From positions 1 to 18,147 of the forward strand of contig VBHW01000051.1 in the NCBI GenBank assembly GCA_005881055.1: a DNA stretch of 18,147 bases. Direction: 5' to 3'. A program made the position numbers and the translations under genes. Position 1 is the stretch's first letter. The number at the start of each line of letters is the position of its first letter. Origin of the DNA: Chloroflexota bacterium (GTDB lineage Bacteria > Chloroflexota > Limnocylindria > Limnocylindrales > CSP1-4). Under the pieces are notes generated by a model. That model saw only the letters and a program-made list of their open reading frames with translations, made no database searches and was not told the origin of the DNA. Below, piece by piece: positions 1 through 6,450 of this stretch.

Positions 1-155
1 TTCGGGCAGTTATTCCCCACTTCGGGGCAGGTCACCTACGCGTTACTCAGCCGTCCGCCACTAACGACTCGAGCAAGCCCGAGTCGTCCGTTCGACTTGC
101 ATGTCTCATGCACGCCGCCAGCGTTTATCCTGAGCCAGGATCAAACTCTCCAAAA
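1..155 (-). rRNA. rrs: 16S ribosomal RNA, 5' end (partial)
   Basis: Read on the minus strand, this is the conserved 5' start of 16S rRNA. It contains the universal GAGTTTGATCCTGGCTCAG block (about 131-149), followed by GGATAAACGCTGGCGGCGTG and ATGCAAGTCGAACG. Only about the first 155 nt are inside the window; the rest lies beyond the left edge. The mature 5' end is placed near 155 by analogy with other bacteria and could be off by a few bases. The AGGATAAACGCTGGCGGCGTGC wording is compatible with Chloroflexota, but this fragment alone cannot settle taxonomy. The gene points the same way as the recR-dnaX block upstream of it. Confidence 0.96.
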
Positions 156-160
156 GAAGA

Positions 161-178
161 CACGACCTTGCGGTCGTG
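161..178 (-). other. Hairpin just upstream of 16S rRNA (pre-rRNA processing or leader stem)
   Basis: A perfect 7-bp inverted repeat (CACGACC / GGTCGTG) with a 4-nt loop lies about 6 nt before the predicted 16S 5' end. Stems here are usually part of the rRNA precursor leader, for processing or as a box-B-like element. The function is inferred from position only. Confidence 0.5.
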
Positions 179-237
179 ACTTTGTTCGAAGGGTCTATCC
201 GCTCGCACATCCTTCCGGATTTCCTGCCACTCTTCAT

Positions 238-250
238 TTGTTAAGGTGCA
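238..250 (-). promoter_or_regulatory. boxA-like rRNA antitermination site
   Basis: The minus strand reads TGCACCTTAACAA, which differs from the bacterial rrn boxA consensus (TGCTCTTTAACAA) at two positions. It sits about 30 nt downstream of the start predicted from the proximal promoter and about 85 nt before 16S, the normal place for NusB/S10-dependent antitermination. Identification rests on motif match and position. Confidence 0.6.
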
Positions 251-288
251 GCCTCCGAGGGCGTGACCGCCTCCGGCGCAGAGCCCCA

Positions 289-317
289 ATCATGGGGCCT
301 GCCCGTTTGAGTGTCAA
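289..317 (-). promoter_or_regulatory. Proximal rRNA promoter candidate
   Basis: On the minus strand a perfect -35 TTGACA (317-312) is followed after exactly 17 bp by CATGAT (294-289, 4 of 6 matches to TATAAT). The predicted start is near 281, giving a leader of about 125 nt that contains the boxA-like site and the hairpin. Spacing and orientation fit an rrn promoter. Confidence 0.55.
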
Positions 318-421
318 ACGAGCGGGAGGCCCAAAACCGGGCCCCCGACCGGTCGCCCGCATCGGGTTGCCGGCCCGTGTCGCCGCCCAGGCTCATCGCC
401 CTGGGGCGGGCACGGCGGCGA

Positions 422-451
422 ATGGTATCGATCCGTTCGCGCGCCTGTCAA
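422..451 (-). promoter_or_regulatory. Distal rRNA promoter candidate
   Basis: A second perfect TTGACA lies on the minus strand (451-446), followed after 18 bp by TACCAT (427-422, 4 of 6 matches). With the element at 289-317 this makes a tandem promoter pair, a common arrangement for rRNA operons. It is less certain than the proximal one because the repeat-rich surroundings raise the chance of coincidence. Confidence 0.4.
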
Positions 452-467
452 CCGGACCATCGGGCGA

Positions 468-550
468 GCCGGGCCCAGGCCGAGGGCGCGGGCGTGCCGG
501 TGGTGCCGGCCGCGCCGGGCCCAGGCCGAGGGCGCGGGCGTGCCGGTGGT
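468..550. repeat. Perfect 37-bp direct repeat, two copies
   Basis: Positions 468-504 and 514-550 carry the same 37-bp GC-rich sequence, beginning GCCGGGCCCAGG and ending GTGCCGGTGGT, separated by 9 bp. It lies upstream of the rRNA promoters. The open frames running through it on both strands have strongly biased Arg/Pro/Gly composition and no family resemblance, so I treat the stretch as non-coding. Confidence 0.85.
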
Positions 551-560
551 TGAGTGCCTG

Positions 561-663
561 TGGCCGCGTGCCCGTGGCCGCCGCGTGCCGGTGGCCGCGT
601 GTCGGTGGTCGCGTGCCGGTGGCCCCGTGTCGGTGGTCGCGTGCCGGTGGCCGCGTGCCGGCC
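561..663. repeat. Degenerate 14-bp tandem repeat (minisatellite)
   Basis: About seven head-to-tail units close to GCGTGCCGGTGGCC are present, with variants such as GCGTGTCGGTGGTC. The unit length is not a multiple of three and the translations in all frames are low complexity. The rest of 318-1076 holds no gene I can support, only this array, the 37-bp repeat, a 17-bp inverted repeat and two copies of an 11-bp repeat near 1033-1056. Confidence 0.8.
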
Positions 664-851
664 ATATTTGCGCCCAGGGAGAATCGCGCCGCCTCGCGAT
701 GCCCCGCGGGGCATCACCAGGGCTGGTGGAGGCGTTGCGGCACGGCGGCCACGCACGGGAGCGACGCGACTGCGCGCTCTGAACCGGCGCGAGGCGCACA
801 AATTCTCCTCCGACGCAAGTCTGGCCAAGAAATCTGGCTGGACCGGATTGG

Positions 852-1035
852 CGCGGCCAGATATTCACGGCACGACTACAGGGTCGGAAAAAGCGACCTC
901 GGGACGACGCGGGTAGGCATCTCCGACGGCCAACCATCCAGCTGCATGCTCGCGCCGGGATGAGTTCGGGCCCGAAGCGTGGGGAGGAGCGGCCTGATCG
1001 CGCGCCTGTGTTCCCGTGGTGAATATCTGGCCGCG
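852..1035. repeat. Pair of 17-bp perfect inverted repeats 150 bp apart
   Basis: CGCGGCCAGATATTCAC at 852-868 is the exact reverse complement of 1019-1035. The arms are AT-richer than their surroundings. I see no target-site duplication and no open frame between them that looks like a protein. They lie between the end of the recR cluster and the rRNA promoters. They could be a binding-site pair, the ends of a small miniature element, or members of a dispersed motif. Confidence 0.75.
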
Positions 1036-1076
1036 ACGACCAGGCGACGACCAGGCGACCCTCGGGTTGGAGGCGC

Positions 1077-1262
1077 CTAGATCGGGCTCGACTCGACGAG
1101 GAGGACGAAGCCCGCGCCCACGAGCCAGGCAAGGAGGAAGAGCTCGGCTGAGCCCGCATGTCCGAGCGGGCCGGTCACGAGCCAGTAGACGAGGACACCG
1201 ACGAGGGTCGCGGCACCGACCTTCGCGAGGCGGAGGAGCGCCTCGACGACGAGATACCGCAT
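1077..1262 (-). CDS. Small two-helix membrane protein of unknown function
   Basis: This is a 61-residue protein starting 7 nt after the recR stop, so it is probably the last cistron of the dnaX-ybaB-recR transcript. Two hydrophobic segments are visible, about residues 12-34 (around VGAATLVGVLVYWLV) and 39-58 (around ELFLLAWLVGAGFVLLV), joined by a short Gly/His loop. In B. subtilis the same position, between recR and rrnA, holds yaaL and bofA, and BofA is also a small two-helix membrane protein. I cannot see the BofA family pattern here, so homology is only a possibility raised by position. I see no clear Shine-Dalgarno, which fits translational coupling to recR. No function is assigned. Confidence 0.6.
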   Translation of the reverse strand: MRYLVVEALLRLAKVGAATLVGVLVYWLVTGPLGHAGSAELFLLAWLVGAGFVLLVESSPI

Positions 1263-1269
1263 CGGCCGC

Positions 1270-1863
1270 TCAGACCGCGCGCCGGCCCTGGAGGGCCCGG
1301 ATCAGCGTGACCTCGTCGGCATACTCGAGGTCGCCGCCGACCGGGATGCCGCGTGCGATCCGGGTGATCGAGCCGACCGTGCCCTCGAGCCGCTCGGCGA
1401 GGTACATCGCCGTGGCCTCACCCTCGAGCGTCGGGTTCGTCGCGATGATGACCTCCTCGAACGGCGCCCCCGTCGCCTTCGCCTCGTCGGCGCGCGCGAG
1501 CAGCTCCCGGATGCGGAGGCGGTCCGGGCCGATCCCGTCGACGTGGTACAGGCCCTTGAGCTCGCCGGTCCGCTCGAGGGCGAGCACGTCGAGCGGCTCC
1601 TCGACGACACAGAGCCGGGTCTGGTCACGGCCGGGGTCGGAGCAGATGCCGCAGACGGGAGCGTCGCTGATGTTGAAGCAGCGCTCGCAGAACACGACCC
1701 GGTCGCGGACGTCGACGAGCGCCTGGGCGAGCGTGCGAGCCTCTCCGTCAGGTGCGCGCAAGAGGTGGTACGTCAACCGCTGGGCGGTCTTCGGACCGAT
1801 CCCCGGCAGTCGCGCGAACGCGTCGATGAGCCGTGCGACGGGCTCGATGAGCGGGGCGGCCAT
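1270..1863 (-). CDS. recR: Recombination mediator RecR
   Basis: RecR acts with RecF/RecO to load RecA onto SSB-coated gaps during recombinational repair. The 197-residue product has the usual length. In order it shows a helix-hairpin-helix (LPGIGPKTAQRL, residues 19-30), a four-Cys zinc finger (C59, C62, C71, C74), a Toprim domain (LCVVEEPLDVLAL, then EEVIIATNPTLEGEATAMYL), and the C-terminal IPVGGDLEYADEVTL block. One oddity: between YHV and DGIGP the family usually has about eight more residues (an L-x-G-x-x-S-P-type stretch), and here YHV runs straight into DGIGP. A compensating insert near ADEAKATGAPFE keeps total length normal. Start is ATG, 12 nt after the ybaB stop. It is co-transcribed with ybaB and dnaX. 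Confidence 0.96.
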   Translation of the reverse strand: MAAPLIEPVARLIDAFARLPGIGPKTAQRLTYHLLRAPDGEARTLAQALVDVRDRVVFCERCFNISDAPVCGICSDPGRDQTRLCVVEEPLDVLALERTGELKGLYHVDGIGPDRLRIRELLARADEAKATGAPFEEVIIATNPTLEGEATAMYLAERLEGTVGSITRIARGIPVGGDLEYADEVTLIRALQGRRAV

Positions 1864-1875
1864 CCTGTCGGTGGC

Positions 1876-2181
1876 CTACAGCCCCGGGATCCGCAGCCCG
1901 CCCGTGACGGCCGCCATCTTCTGCTCGGCGAGCTCACGCGACTTGCGGAGCGCGTCGTTGACCGCCGCGACGACGAGGTCCTGGAGCATGTCCACGTCGG
2001 CCGGGTCGACGGCGGATGGGTCGATCGTCACCGAGACGAGCTCCTGCTTGCCGGTCACCTTTGCGGAGACGACGCCACCGCCGGCCGAGCCGTCGACGAC
2101 CGCATCGGCGAGCTCCTGCTGCACGCGCTGCATGTCCTGGTTGAGCTGCTGCGCCATGCGCTGCAAGTTGGCCATCCCCAT
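1876..2181 (-). CDS. ybaB: YbaB/EbfC family nucleoid-associated protein
   Basis: This is a 101-residue DNA-binding protein of the YbaB/EbfC family, small dimeric proteins that coat DNA and are nearly always encoded between dnaX and recR. The family pattern is clear: NLQRMAQQLNQDMQRVQQEL, then GGGVVSAKVTGKQELVSVTIDP, a D-x-x-x-LQDLVVAAVNDAL helix, and a C-terminal GGLRIPGL. The start is the ATG at 2181 because an AGGAGGA Shine-Dalgarno (2190-2196) lies 8 nt upstream; a second ATG at 2175 is less well spaced. The open frame continues further upstream, but that part is an arginine-rich out-of-frame shadow of dnaX. The 107 nt between dnaX and this gene show nothing but the ribosome binding site. 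Confidence 0.95.
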   Translation of the reverse strand: MGMANLQRMAQQLNQDMQRVQQELADAVVDGSAGGGVVSAKVTGKQELVSVTIDPSAVDPADVDMLQDLVVAAVNDALRKSRELAEQKMAAVTGGLRIPGL

Positions 2182-2288
2182 GGGCTCGATCCTCCTCTGA
2201 CGGTGCGCCGTCCAGTCTGCGGGATGCCGTCCGCACGTGCCAGCCGCGGCGTCGCGCCGGGCAGCCTCGACTCGGTGCGGTCGGTCGG

Positions 2289-3902
2289 TCAGCTGACCTC
2301 GCCGACGTCGACGAGGTCGTCGGCAAAGATGCGGCGCGCCTCGGCGAGCAGCCGCGCGCTCTCCTCGTCCTCGGGCATCGGCGGCAGGAGGTCCACGTTC
2401 GTCGCCACGAAACGGACGCTCACCGGGCGGCCCAGGCGGGTGGAGATGCCCGCCTCGACCGCGGCTCGCCGCCGCTCGAGCGCTTCCTTGAGGAAGCTCT
2501 GATGCTCGGGGAACCCGAGCGTGATGACGCGTTCTTCGACCGCGATCGGTCGGCACGCCACGATGAGCGGCTTGACGGCCGGGTGCTGGCTGAGGTCGGC
2601 GACGATCGCAGCCCAGTGACCATGCAGCTCGGCGAGGCCCGGCGCGAGGGACGACGTCGTCGGCACGGCGACGGGCTCGGGAACGGCCGCGGCGACGGCC
2701 TCGGGGACCTTCGGTGGTGCGGGAGCCGGCTCTTCGGCGGCCGCCTCAGGGACTTCTGCGGGCGCGACGGGTGTCCGTCGACCGCGCGCCACCCCCACGG
2801 GAGCTGCCTCGGCCTGAGTCGGCTGCGTCGCGGCAACCGCAGGGGCGGAGGACACGACGTCCGCGGCGGGCTCGAGGAGTGCGAGCTCGAGCTGGAAGCG
2901 CAGGCCGCCTGGGCCCATCCGGGCGGGATCGATGCCCGCGAGCCGGCGTCCGACCGCGACGAGTCGAGCCGTATCCACGCTGCCAGTCGCCGCCCGGCCC
3001 GACAGGCGCGCCATGAGGCTCGCGCGGAGGGCATCGAGGAGCTGGTCGAGGAACGAACGCAGGTCCCGGCCGCGGTCCTCGAGCTCGTCGAGCAGGGTCA
3101 TGCCGGTGCGGGCGTCGCCCGTGGCGAGCGCCTCGACGAACCGGGACACGGATTCCCCGTCGGCGAGTCCGAGCAGCTCGCGGACCCGCTCCGCCGTCAG
3201 CCGTTCAGGGCCGCCGCCGAGGAGCTGGTCGAGCATCGACTCGGCGTCCCGCATCCCGCCGGCGGCGAGTCGGGCGATGAGGTCGATGGCATCGTCGTCG
3301 GCCTCCCGCTCCGCCTCGGCGAGGATGCGCCGCAGCTTCCCGGCGATCGCTCCCACGGCGAGCTTGCGGAAGTCGAACCGCTGGACGCGGGAGAGCACCG
3401 CCGGCCGGATCTGGCTCGCGTCGGTCGTGCAGAAGATGAACGCGACGTGGTCGGGCGGCTCCTCGAGCGTCTTGAGGAGGACGTCCCAGCCCTCTTTGAT
3501 CCGCTGGACCTCGTCGATGATGAAGACCTTGCGGATGAGGTCGGACGGCGCCGTCGAGATCCGGGGCAGGAGCTCGCGCATGTCGTCGACCCGGTTGTTC
3601 GACGCCGCGTCCATCTCGGCGACGTCGAGGGCGGTTCCCTCGCGGATGGCGACGCAGGCCGGGCAGATGTCGCACGGCTCGCCGTCGCTGAGGTTCGGGC
3701 AGTTGAGCGCCTTCGCGACGATGCGGGCCATCGAGGTCTTACCTGTGCCGCGCGGGCCGACGAAGAGGAGCGCGTGGGCGACGCGACCGGCCCTGACGGC
3801 ATTGCGCAGCGCGGTGACCGTCGCCTCCTGGCCGACGATCTCACCGAACGTCTGGGCCCGCCAGCGACGGTAGAGCGCTCGATGGGGCGGCGTCTGGCTC
3901 AC
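2289..3902 (-). CDS. dnaX: DNA polymerase III subunit gamma/tau
   Basis: DnaX is the AAA+ clamp-loader ATPase that loads the beta clamp and organises the replisome. The 537-residue product shows Walker A GPRGTGKT (49-56), the clamp-loader zinc module (C68, C77, C80, C83), Walker B FIIDE (127-131), a sensor-1 strand (FIFCTTD), the SRV/QRF motif in the arginine-finger region, and GGMRDAESMLDQ in the lid domain. An Ala/Pro-rich linker (about 345-420) joins the ATPase to a C-terminal tau-like domain. I see no obvious slippery heptamer for a programmed gamma frameshift. Start is GTG at 3902 with GGAGAG just upstream. It leads dnaX-ybaB-recR and follows the SRP RNA, the classical arrangement. Confidence 0.96.
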   Translation of the reverse strand: MSQTPPHRALYRRWRAQTFGEIVGQEATVTALRNAVRAGRVAHALLFVGPRGTGKTSMARIVAKALNCPNLSDGEPCDICPACVAIREGTALDVAEMDAASNNRVDDMRELLPRISTAPSDLIRKVFIIDEVQRIKEGWDVLLKTLEEPPDHVAFIFCTTDASQIRPAVLSRVQRFDFRKLAVGAIAGKLRRILAEAEREADDDAIDLIARLAAGGMRDAESMLDQLLGGGPERLTAERVRELLGLADGESVSRFVEALATGDARTGMTLLDELEDRGRDLRSFLDQLLDALRASLMARLSGRAATGSVDTARLVAVGRRLAGIDPARMGPGGLRFQLELALLEPAADVVSSAPAVAATQPTQAEAAPVGVARGRRTPVAPAEVPEAAAEEPAPAPPKVPEAVAAAVPEPVAVPTTSSLAPGLAELHGHWAAIVADLSQHPAVKPLIVACRPIAVEERVITLGFPEHQSFLKEALERRRAAVEAGISTRLGRPVSVRFVATNVDLLPPMPEDEESARLLAEARRIFADDLVDVGEVS

Positions 3903-4010
3903 GGCTCTCCTGCCTCGACGGGCTTCCCTCGGCGGCCGATCCGCCGATCGATCCGGCCGGTCGATCCGCGCGCGTCGCGGAGCGGCGGTCGCCCATGCCG
4001 GGGCCTGGTG

Positions 4011-4277
4011 CGCCGTGCACCCTCCGTCGATCCGGTCTTCCCGATGCCCATCCGTCCGAGCGACTCAGACCAGGCCGTTCCGCGGCACCCGACGAAGATC
4101 GTTTAGTGCTGCTTCCTTCCGGACCTGACACGGTTCACGAGTCGCCGCTGCGCGGGACCCGGTCCTCGACGTCGCACGGGCGGCGGCTGTCGGGATCGGG
4201 GACCTCGGGAGGGGATTCAGCCCTGCTGGAGCGGATTGCAGGTTCAGGGCACCGCTAGTTCCCCGCCTAGCACGGCC
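4011..4277 (-). ncRNA. ffs: Signal recognition particle RNA, large bacterial type (Alu plus S domain)
   Basis: The S-domain core is unmistakable on the minus strand: GTCAGGTCCGGAAGGAAGCAGC at about 4110-4131, which holds the GGAA tetraloop and the Ffh-binding asymmetric loop. The 5' part (about 4205-4277) reads GCCGTGCTAGGCGGGG, GCGGTGCCCTG, CCTGCAATCCGCTC and AGCAGGGC. These closely match the Alu domain of the 6S-like scRNA of B. subtilis as I recall it. The 3' end (GGGTGCACGGC, about 4012-4022) pairs with the 5' GCCGTGC. The length of about 267 nt fits the large class rather than the 100-nt type of E. coli. Exact ends are approximate. An extended -10 lies just upstream and dnaX follows downstream. 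Confidence 0.92.
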
Positions 4278-4282
4278 CGCCA

Positions 4283-4291
4283 AGGATACCA
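4283..4291 (-). promoter_or_regulatory. Extended -10 promoter for SRP RNA
   Basis: On the minus strand TGG is followed by TATCCT (4291-4283), ending 6 nt before the predicted SRP RNA 5' end. The same nine bases occur before tRNA-Ser(CGA), and a variant (TGGTAGGAT) occurs before tRNA-Ser(GCT). I see no convincing -35. Confidence 0.5.
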
Positions 4292-4338
4292 GCGAGAACT
4301 CGATCGGCGGCGGGCAACCGGAGCGGCTGCAAGAGTTC

Positions 4339-4426
4339 TGGCGGAGAGGGCGGGATTTGAACCCGCGATGGGTTGCCCCATACCGCATTTCCAGTGCGGC
4401 GCCCTAGGCCACTAGGCGACCTCTCC
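4339..4426 (-). tRNA. tRNA-Ser (anticodon GGA)
   Basis: Minus-strand tRNA with acceptor stem GGAGAGG/CCTCTCC, anticodon stem CCGCA/TGCGG with loop CTGGAAA (anticodon GGA, reading UCC/UCU), the long variable arm typical of serine, and T-arm GCGGGTTCAAATCCCGC. The 3' CCA is encoded in the DNA (4341-4339). It lies 18 nt downstream of tRNA-Ser(CGA), so the two are probably co-transcribed. Confidence 0.97.
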
Positions 4427-4444
4427 GCGGACCGGGGTGGCGAG

Positions 4445-4530
<86 letters not shown>

Positions 4531-4537
4531 GTTCGAG

Positions 4538-4546
4538 AGGATACCA
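4538..4546 (-). promoter_or_regulatory. Extended -10 promoter for the tRNA-Ser pair
   Basis: TGG plus TATCCT on the minus strand, identical to the element before the SRP RNA and ending 8 nt before the tRNA 5' end. No clear -35 is visible. Support comes from the repeat of the same 9-mer at the same distance from a second stable RNA gene. Confidence 0.5.
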
Positions 4547-4610
4547 AAGGCCTCCCGTCGGACCGCCATTCCCCGATCGGGCGAGGACCGGCCGAAAGGG
4601 CCTTGGCGGA

Positions 4611-5057
4611 TCAGCGCGCCGTCTGGGCGGCGGGCGCGAAGAGCTCCTCGGCCTCGCCGCGGAGGATGCCGCTGATCACCTTCATCCGGCGCGGCAGGGC
4701 GGCGTGCTGGGCGATCTGGACCACGGAACCACAAGCGCCGTCGATCTCGTTCGGGCGGGCGTAGACGAGCGCCTCGACGTCGCTCTCGAGGAGCGCCCCG
4801 ACGCACATGACGCAGGGCTCGAGTGTGGCGAAGAACGTCGCCTCGCCGAGCTGGGCGGTCCCGAGCTTACGGGCGGCCTCACGGAGGGCGACGATGACGG
4901 CATGGGCCGTCGGGTCGTTCGTCTCCTGGACCCGGTCATGGGCCCGCGCGACCATCGCGTCGTTCACGACGGCGACTGCTGCGATCGGTCGCTCACCACG
5001 CTCGATCGCCAGGCGCGCTTCGGCAAGCGCCTCGCCCATGAACAGCTCGTAGTTCAT
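4611..5057 (-). CDS. TadA-like nucleoside deaminase lacking the catalytic glutamate
   Basis: This 148-residue protein belongs to the CDA/TadA fold; TadA converts A34 to inosine in tRNA-Arg(ACG). The zinc site is retained: H52 in DPTAHAVIVALRE and the Cys pair in EPCVMC (C82, C85). The usual H-A-E motif reads H-A-V: the codon is GTC where Glu is needed for proton shuttling. Other substrate-site positions also differ from E. coli TadA: PVGAV is PIAAV, the W-N pair is replaced around AHDR, and the C-terminal EC..LL..FF block is missing. Eukaryotic ADAT3, the non-catalytic partner of ADAT2, has a comparable Glu-to-Val change. Position beside SRP RNA and dnaX is that of tadA. The fold is secure, but activity is doubtful. 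The start is the ATG at 5057; no ribosome binding site is visible, suggesting a leaderless message. Confidence 0.85.
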   Translation of the reverse strand: MNYELFMGEALAEARLAIERGERPIAAVAVVNDAMVARAHDRVQETNDPTAHAVIVALREAARKLGTAQLGEATFFATLEPCVMCVGALLESDVEALVYARPNEIDGACGSVVQIAQHAALPRRMKVISGILRGEAEELFAPAAQTAR

Positions 5058-5065
5058 TGGCCCGG

Positions 5066-5071
5066 ATGATA
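5066..5071 (-). promoter_or_regulatory. -10 element for the TadA-like gene (leaderless start)
   Basis: TATCAT on the minus strand (5 of 6 matches to TATAAT) ends 8 nt before the ATG at 5057. Transcription would start at or within about 2 nt of the start codon. Only a weak -35 (TTGCGG, 5092-5087, short spacing) is present. Confidence 0.4.
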
Positions 5072-5127
5072 CAGGCCCGCCCACCGCCGCAAGGGGTAGG
5101 ATCGGACGGGGCCAAGGGACGGACTCA

Positions 5128-5175
5128 GGACCCGGTCGGAACAGGAGTCGGACCGAGTCGGGACCCAGTCGGAAC
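5128..5175. repeat. Imperfect 33-bp-period direct repeat in the divergent tadA-pfk spacer
   Basis: GGACCCGGTCGGAAC (5128-5142) recurs as GGACCCAGTCGGAAC (5161-5175), with related GAGTCGGACCGAG between. It lies in the 147-bp region between two divergent genes and could hold regulator sites, but nothing ties it to a known factor. Confidence 0.5.
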
Positions 5176-5204
5176 CGAGAGCCAACGCTGGAGGATCGGA
5201 GCAG

Positions 5205-6413
5205 ATGGTCGGGACGCGACGGATCGGCATTCTCACCGGCGGCGGCGACGTGCCCGGGCTGAACTCGGTCATCAAGAGCGTGACGTATCGCTCGACCGAG
5301 CTCGGCTACGAGGTCCTCGGCATCCGCCGCGGGTGGGAGGGCTTGACCCACGTCCGCCCGGTCGGAGGCGACGGCAAGCTCGACCCCGACTACGTCCGTC
5401 CGCTCGACCGCATCAACACCCGCACGATCGACCGGACCGGCGGCACCGTCCTCCACACGTCGCGGACGAACCCCCGCCGGATGACCGCCGCCCGCCTGCC
5501 CGCATGGCTGCCCGAGGATCGCCGCGCCCAGCTCCAGGTCGGCGACGATGAATACGATCTGACGCCGATCGTGCTCGAGCACATCGCGGCGCTCGGGATC
5601 GACCACCTCGTCGCGATCGGGGGTGACGACACGCTGTCGTACGCCCACGTGCTGACCGAGGCCGGCATCTCGCTCATGGCCATCCCGAAGACGATGGACA
5701 ACGATGTCCAGGGAACGGAGTACTGCATCGGTTTCTCGTCGGCGATCACGCGGGCGAAGGAGCTCATCGATCGCCAACGCACGACGCTCGGCTCGCACGA
5801 GCGGATCGGCGTCTTCCGGATCTTCGGCCGGGATGCCGGCTTCTCGGCGCTGTTCACGGCCTACGTCTCGTCGGGGCGATGCGTGATCCCCGAGTCGCCG
5901 TACGACCTGGGAGCCCTCGCCGAGATCCTCGGGATGGACCACCAGATGAACCCGAGCCATTACGCCTTCGTCATCACCGCCGAGGGCGCGATCTGGCATG
6001 GGGCGCGACTCGGCGACATCGGCGAACCCGATTCCTTCGGCCACCGGCACAAGGCGAACGTCGGCGAGGCGTTGGCGATCGAGCTCCGGGCGCGGACGGG
6101 GATCGAGACCGTCGCCTCGGAGCTGACCTACGACCTGCGGAGCGGTCAGCCGGATTCGCTCGACCAGCTCGTCGCGACGACCTTCGCGAACGTCGCGATG
6201 GACCTCCTCGCCGAAGGCGTTACGGGCCGGATGGTCGCGATCCGTGACGGCAAGTACGACCACGCGCCGCTGCCCGATCCGGCGCTCGGGCCGCGCAAGG
6301 TCGACGTCGCGACGCAGTACAACGCCGAGCGGTTCCGGCCGCAGTACGCCAGCCGCCTCGGCGACCCCATGCTCCTCTCCGCCCACCTCGGCGCACCGGT
6401 CATCGCCGGCTGA
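5205..6413 (+). CDS. 6-phosphofructokinase, predicted pyrophosphate-dependent
   Basis: This enzyme phosphorylates fructose-6-phosphate in glycolysis. The 402-residue product has the PFK fold: the N-terminal phosphate loop ILTGGGDVPGLN (9-20), the donor-site motif IGGDDTL (138-144), the catalytic-loop motif PKTMDND (161-167), and GRDAGF for sugar-phosphate contact. Two positions that separate donor types both point to pyrophosphate: Asp in GGDD, where ATP enzymes have Gly (E. coli G104), and Lys in PKT, where ATP enzymes have Gly (G124). Such enzymes can run reversibly. The specificity is inferred from these residues only. Start is ATG at 5205 with GGAGG at 5190-5194. The gene is divergent from the TadA-like gene and convergent with the dehydrogenase; no neighbour is in the same pathway. 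Confidence 0.93.
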   Translation: MVGTRRIGILTGGGDVPGLNSVIKSVTYRSTELGYEVLGIRRGWEGLTHVRPVGGDGKLDPDYVRPLDRINTRTIDRTGGTVLHTSRTNPRRMTAARLPAWLPEDRRAQLQVGDDEYDLTPIVLEHIAALGIDHLVAIGGDDTLSYAHVLTEAGISLMAIPKTMDNDVQGTEYCIGFSSAITRAKELIDRQRTTLGSHERIGVFRIFGRDAGFSALFTAYVSSGRCVIPESPYDLGALAEILGMDHQMNPSHYAFVITAEGAIWHGARLGDIGEPDSFGHRHKANVGEALAIELRARTGIETVASELTYDLRSGQPDSLDQLVATTFANVAMDLLAEGVTGRMVAIRDGKYDHAPLPDPALGPRKVDVATQYNAERFRPQYASRLGDPMLLSAHLGAPVIAG

Positions 6414-6450
6414 GTCCAGGGCTAGCGGCGCCACCGCACCGTAGAGGGGG

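Noticed and set aside
97..963. Long open frames over the rRNA leader and repeat array on both strands
   Set aside because: Low-complexity Arg/Pro/Gly/Val translations driven by GC-rich repeats, overlap with the 16S gene, no family pattern and no ribosome binding sites.
852..1035. Insertion sequence bounded by the 17-bp inverted repeats
   Set aside because: No transposase frame between the arms and no target-site duplication; kept only as a repeat.
2289..3902. Programmed frameshift in dnaX making a separate gamma subunit
   Set aside because: No A- or T-rich slippery heptamer was noticed in this GC-rich gene, so there is no sequence support.
4068..4166. Small (4.5S-type) SRP RNA only
   Set aside because: The S domain alone fits this interval, but Alu-domain motifs and pairing ends on both sides support the large form spanning 4011-4277.
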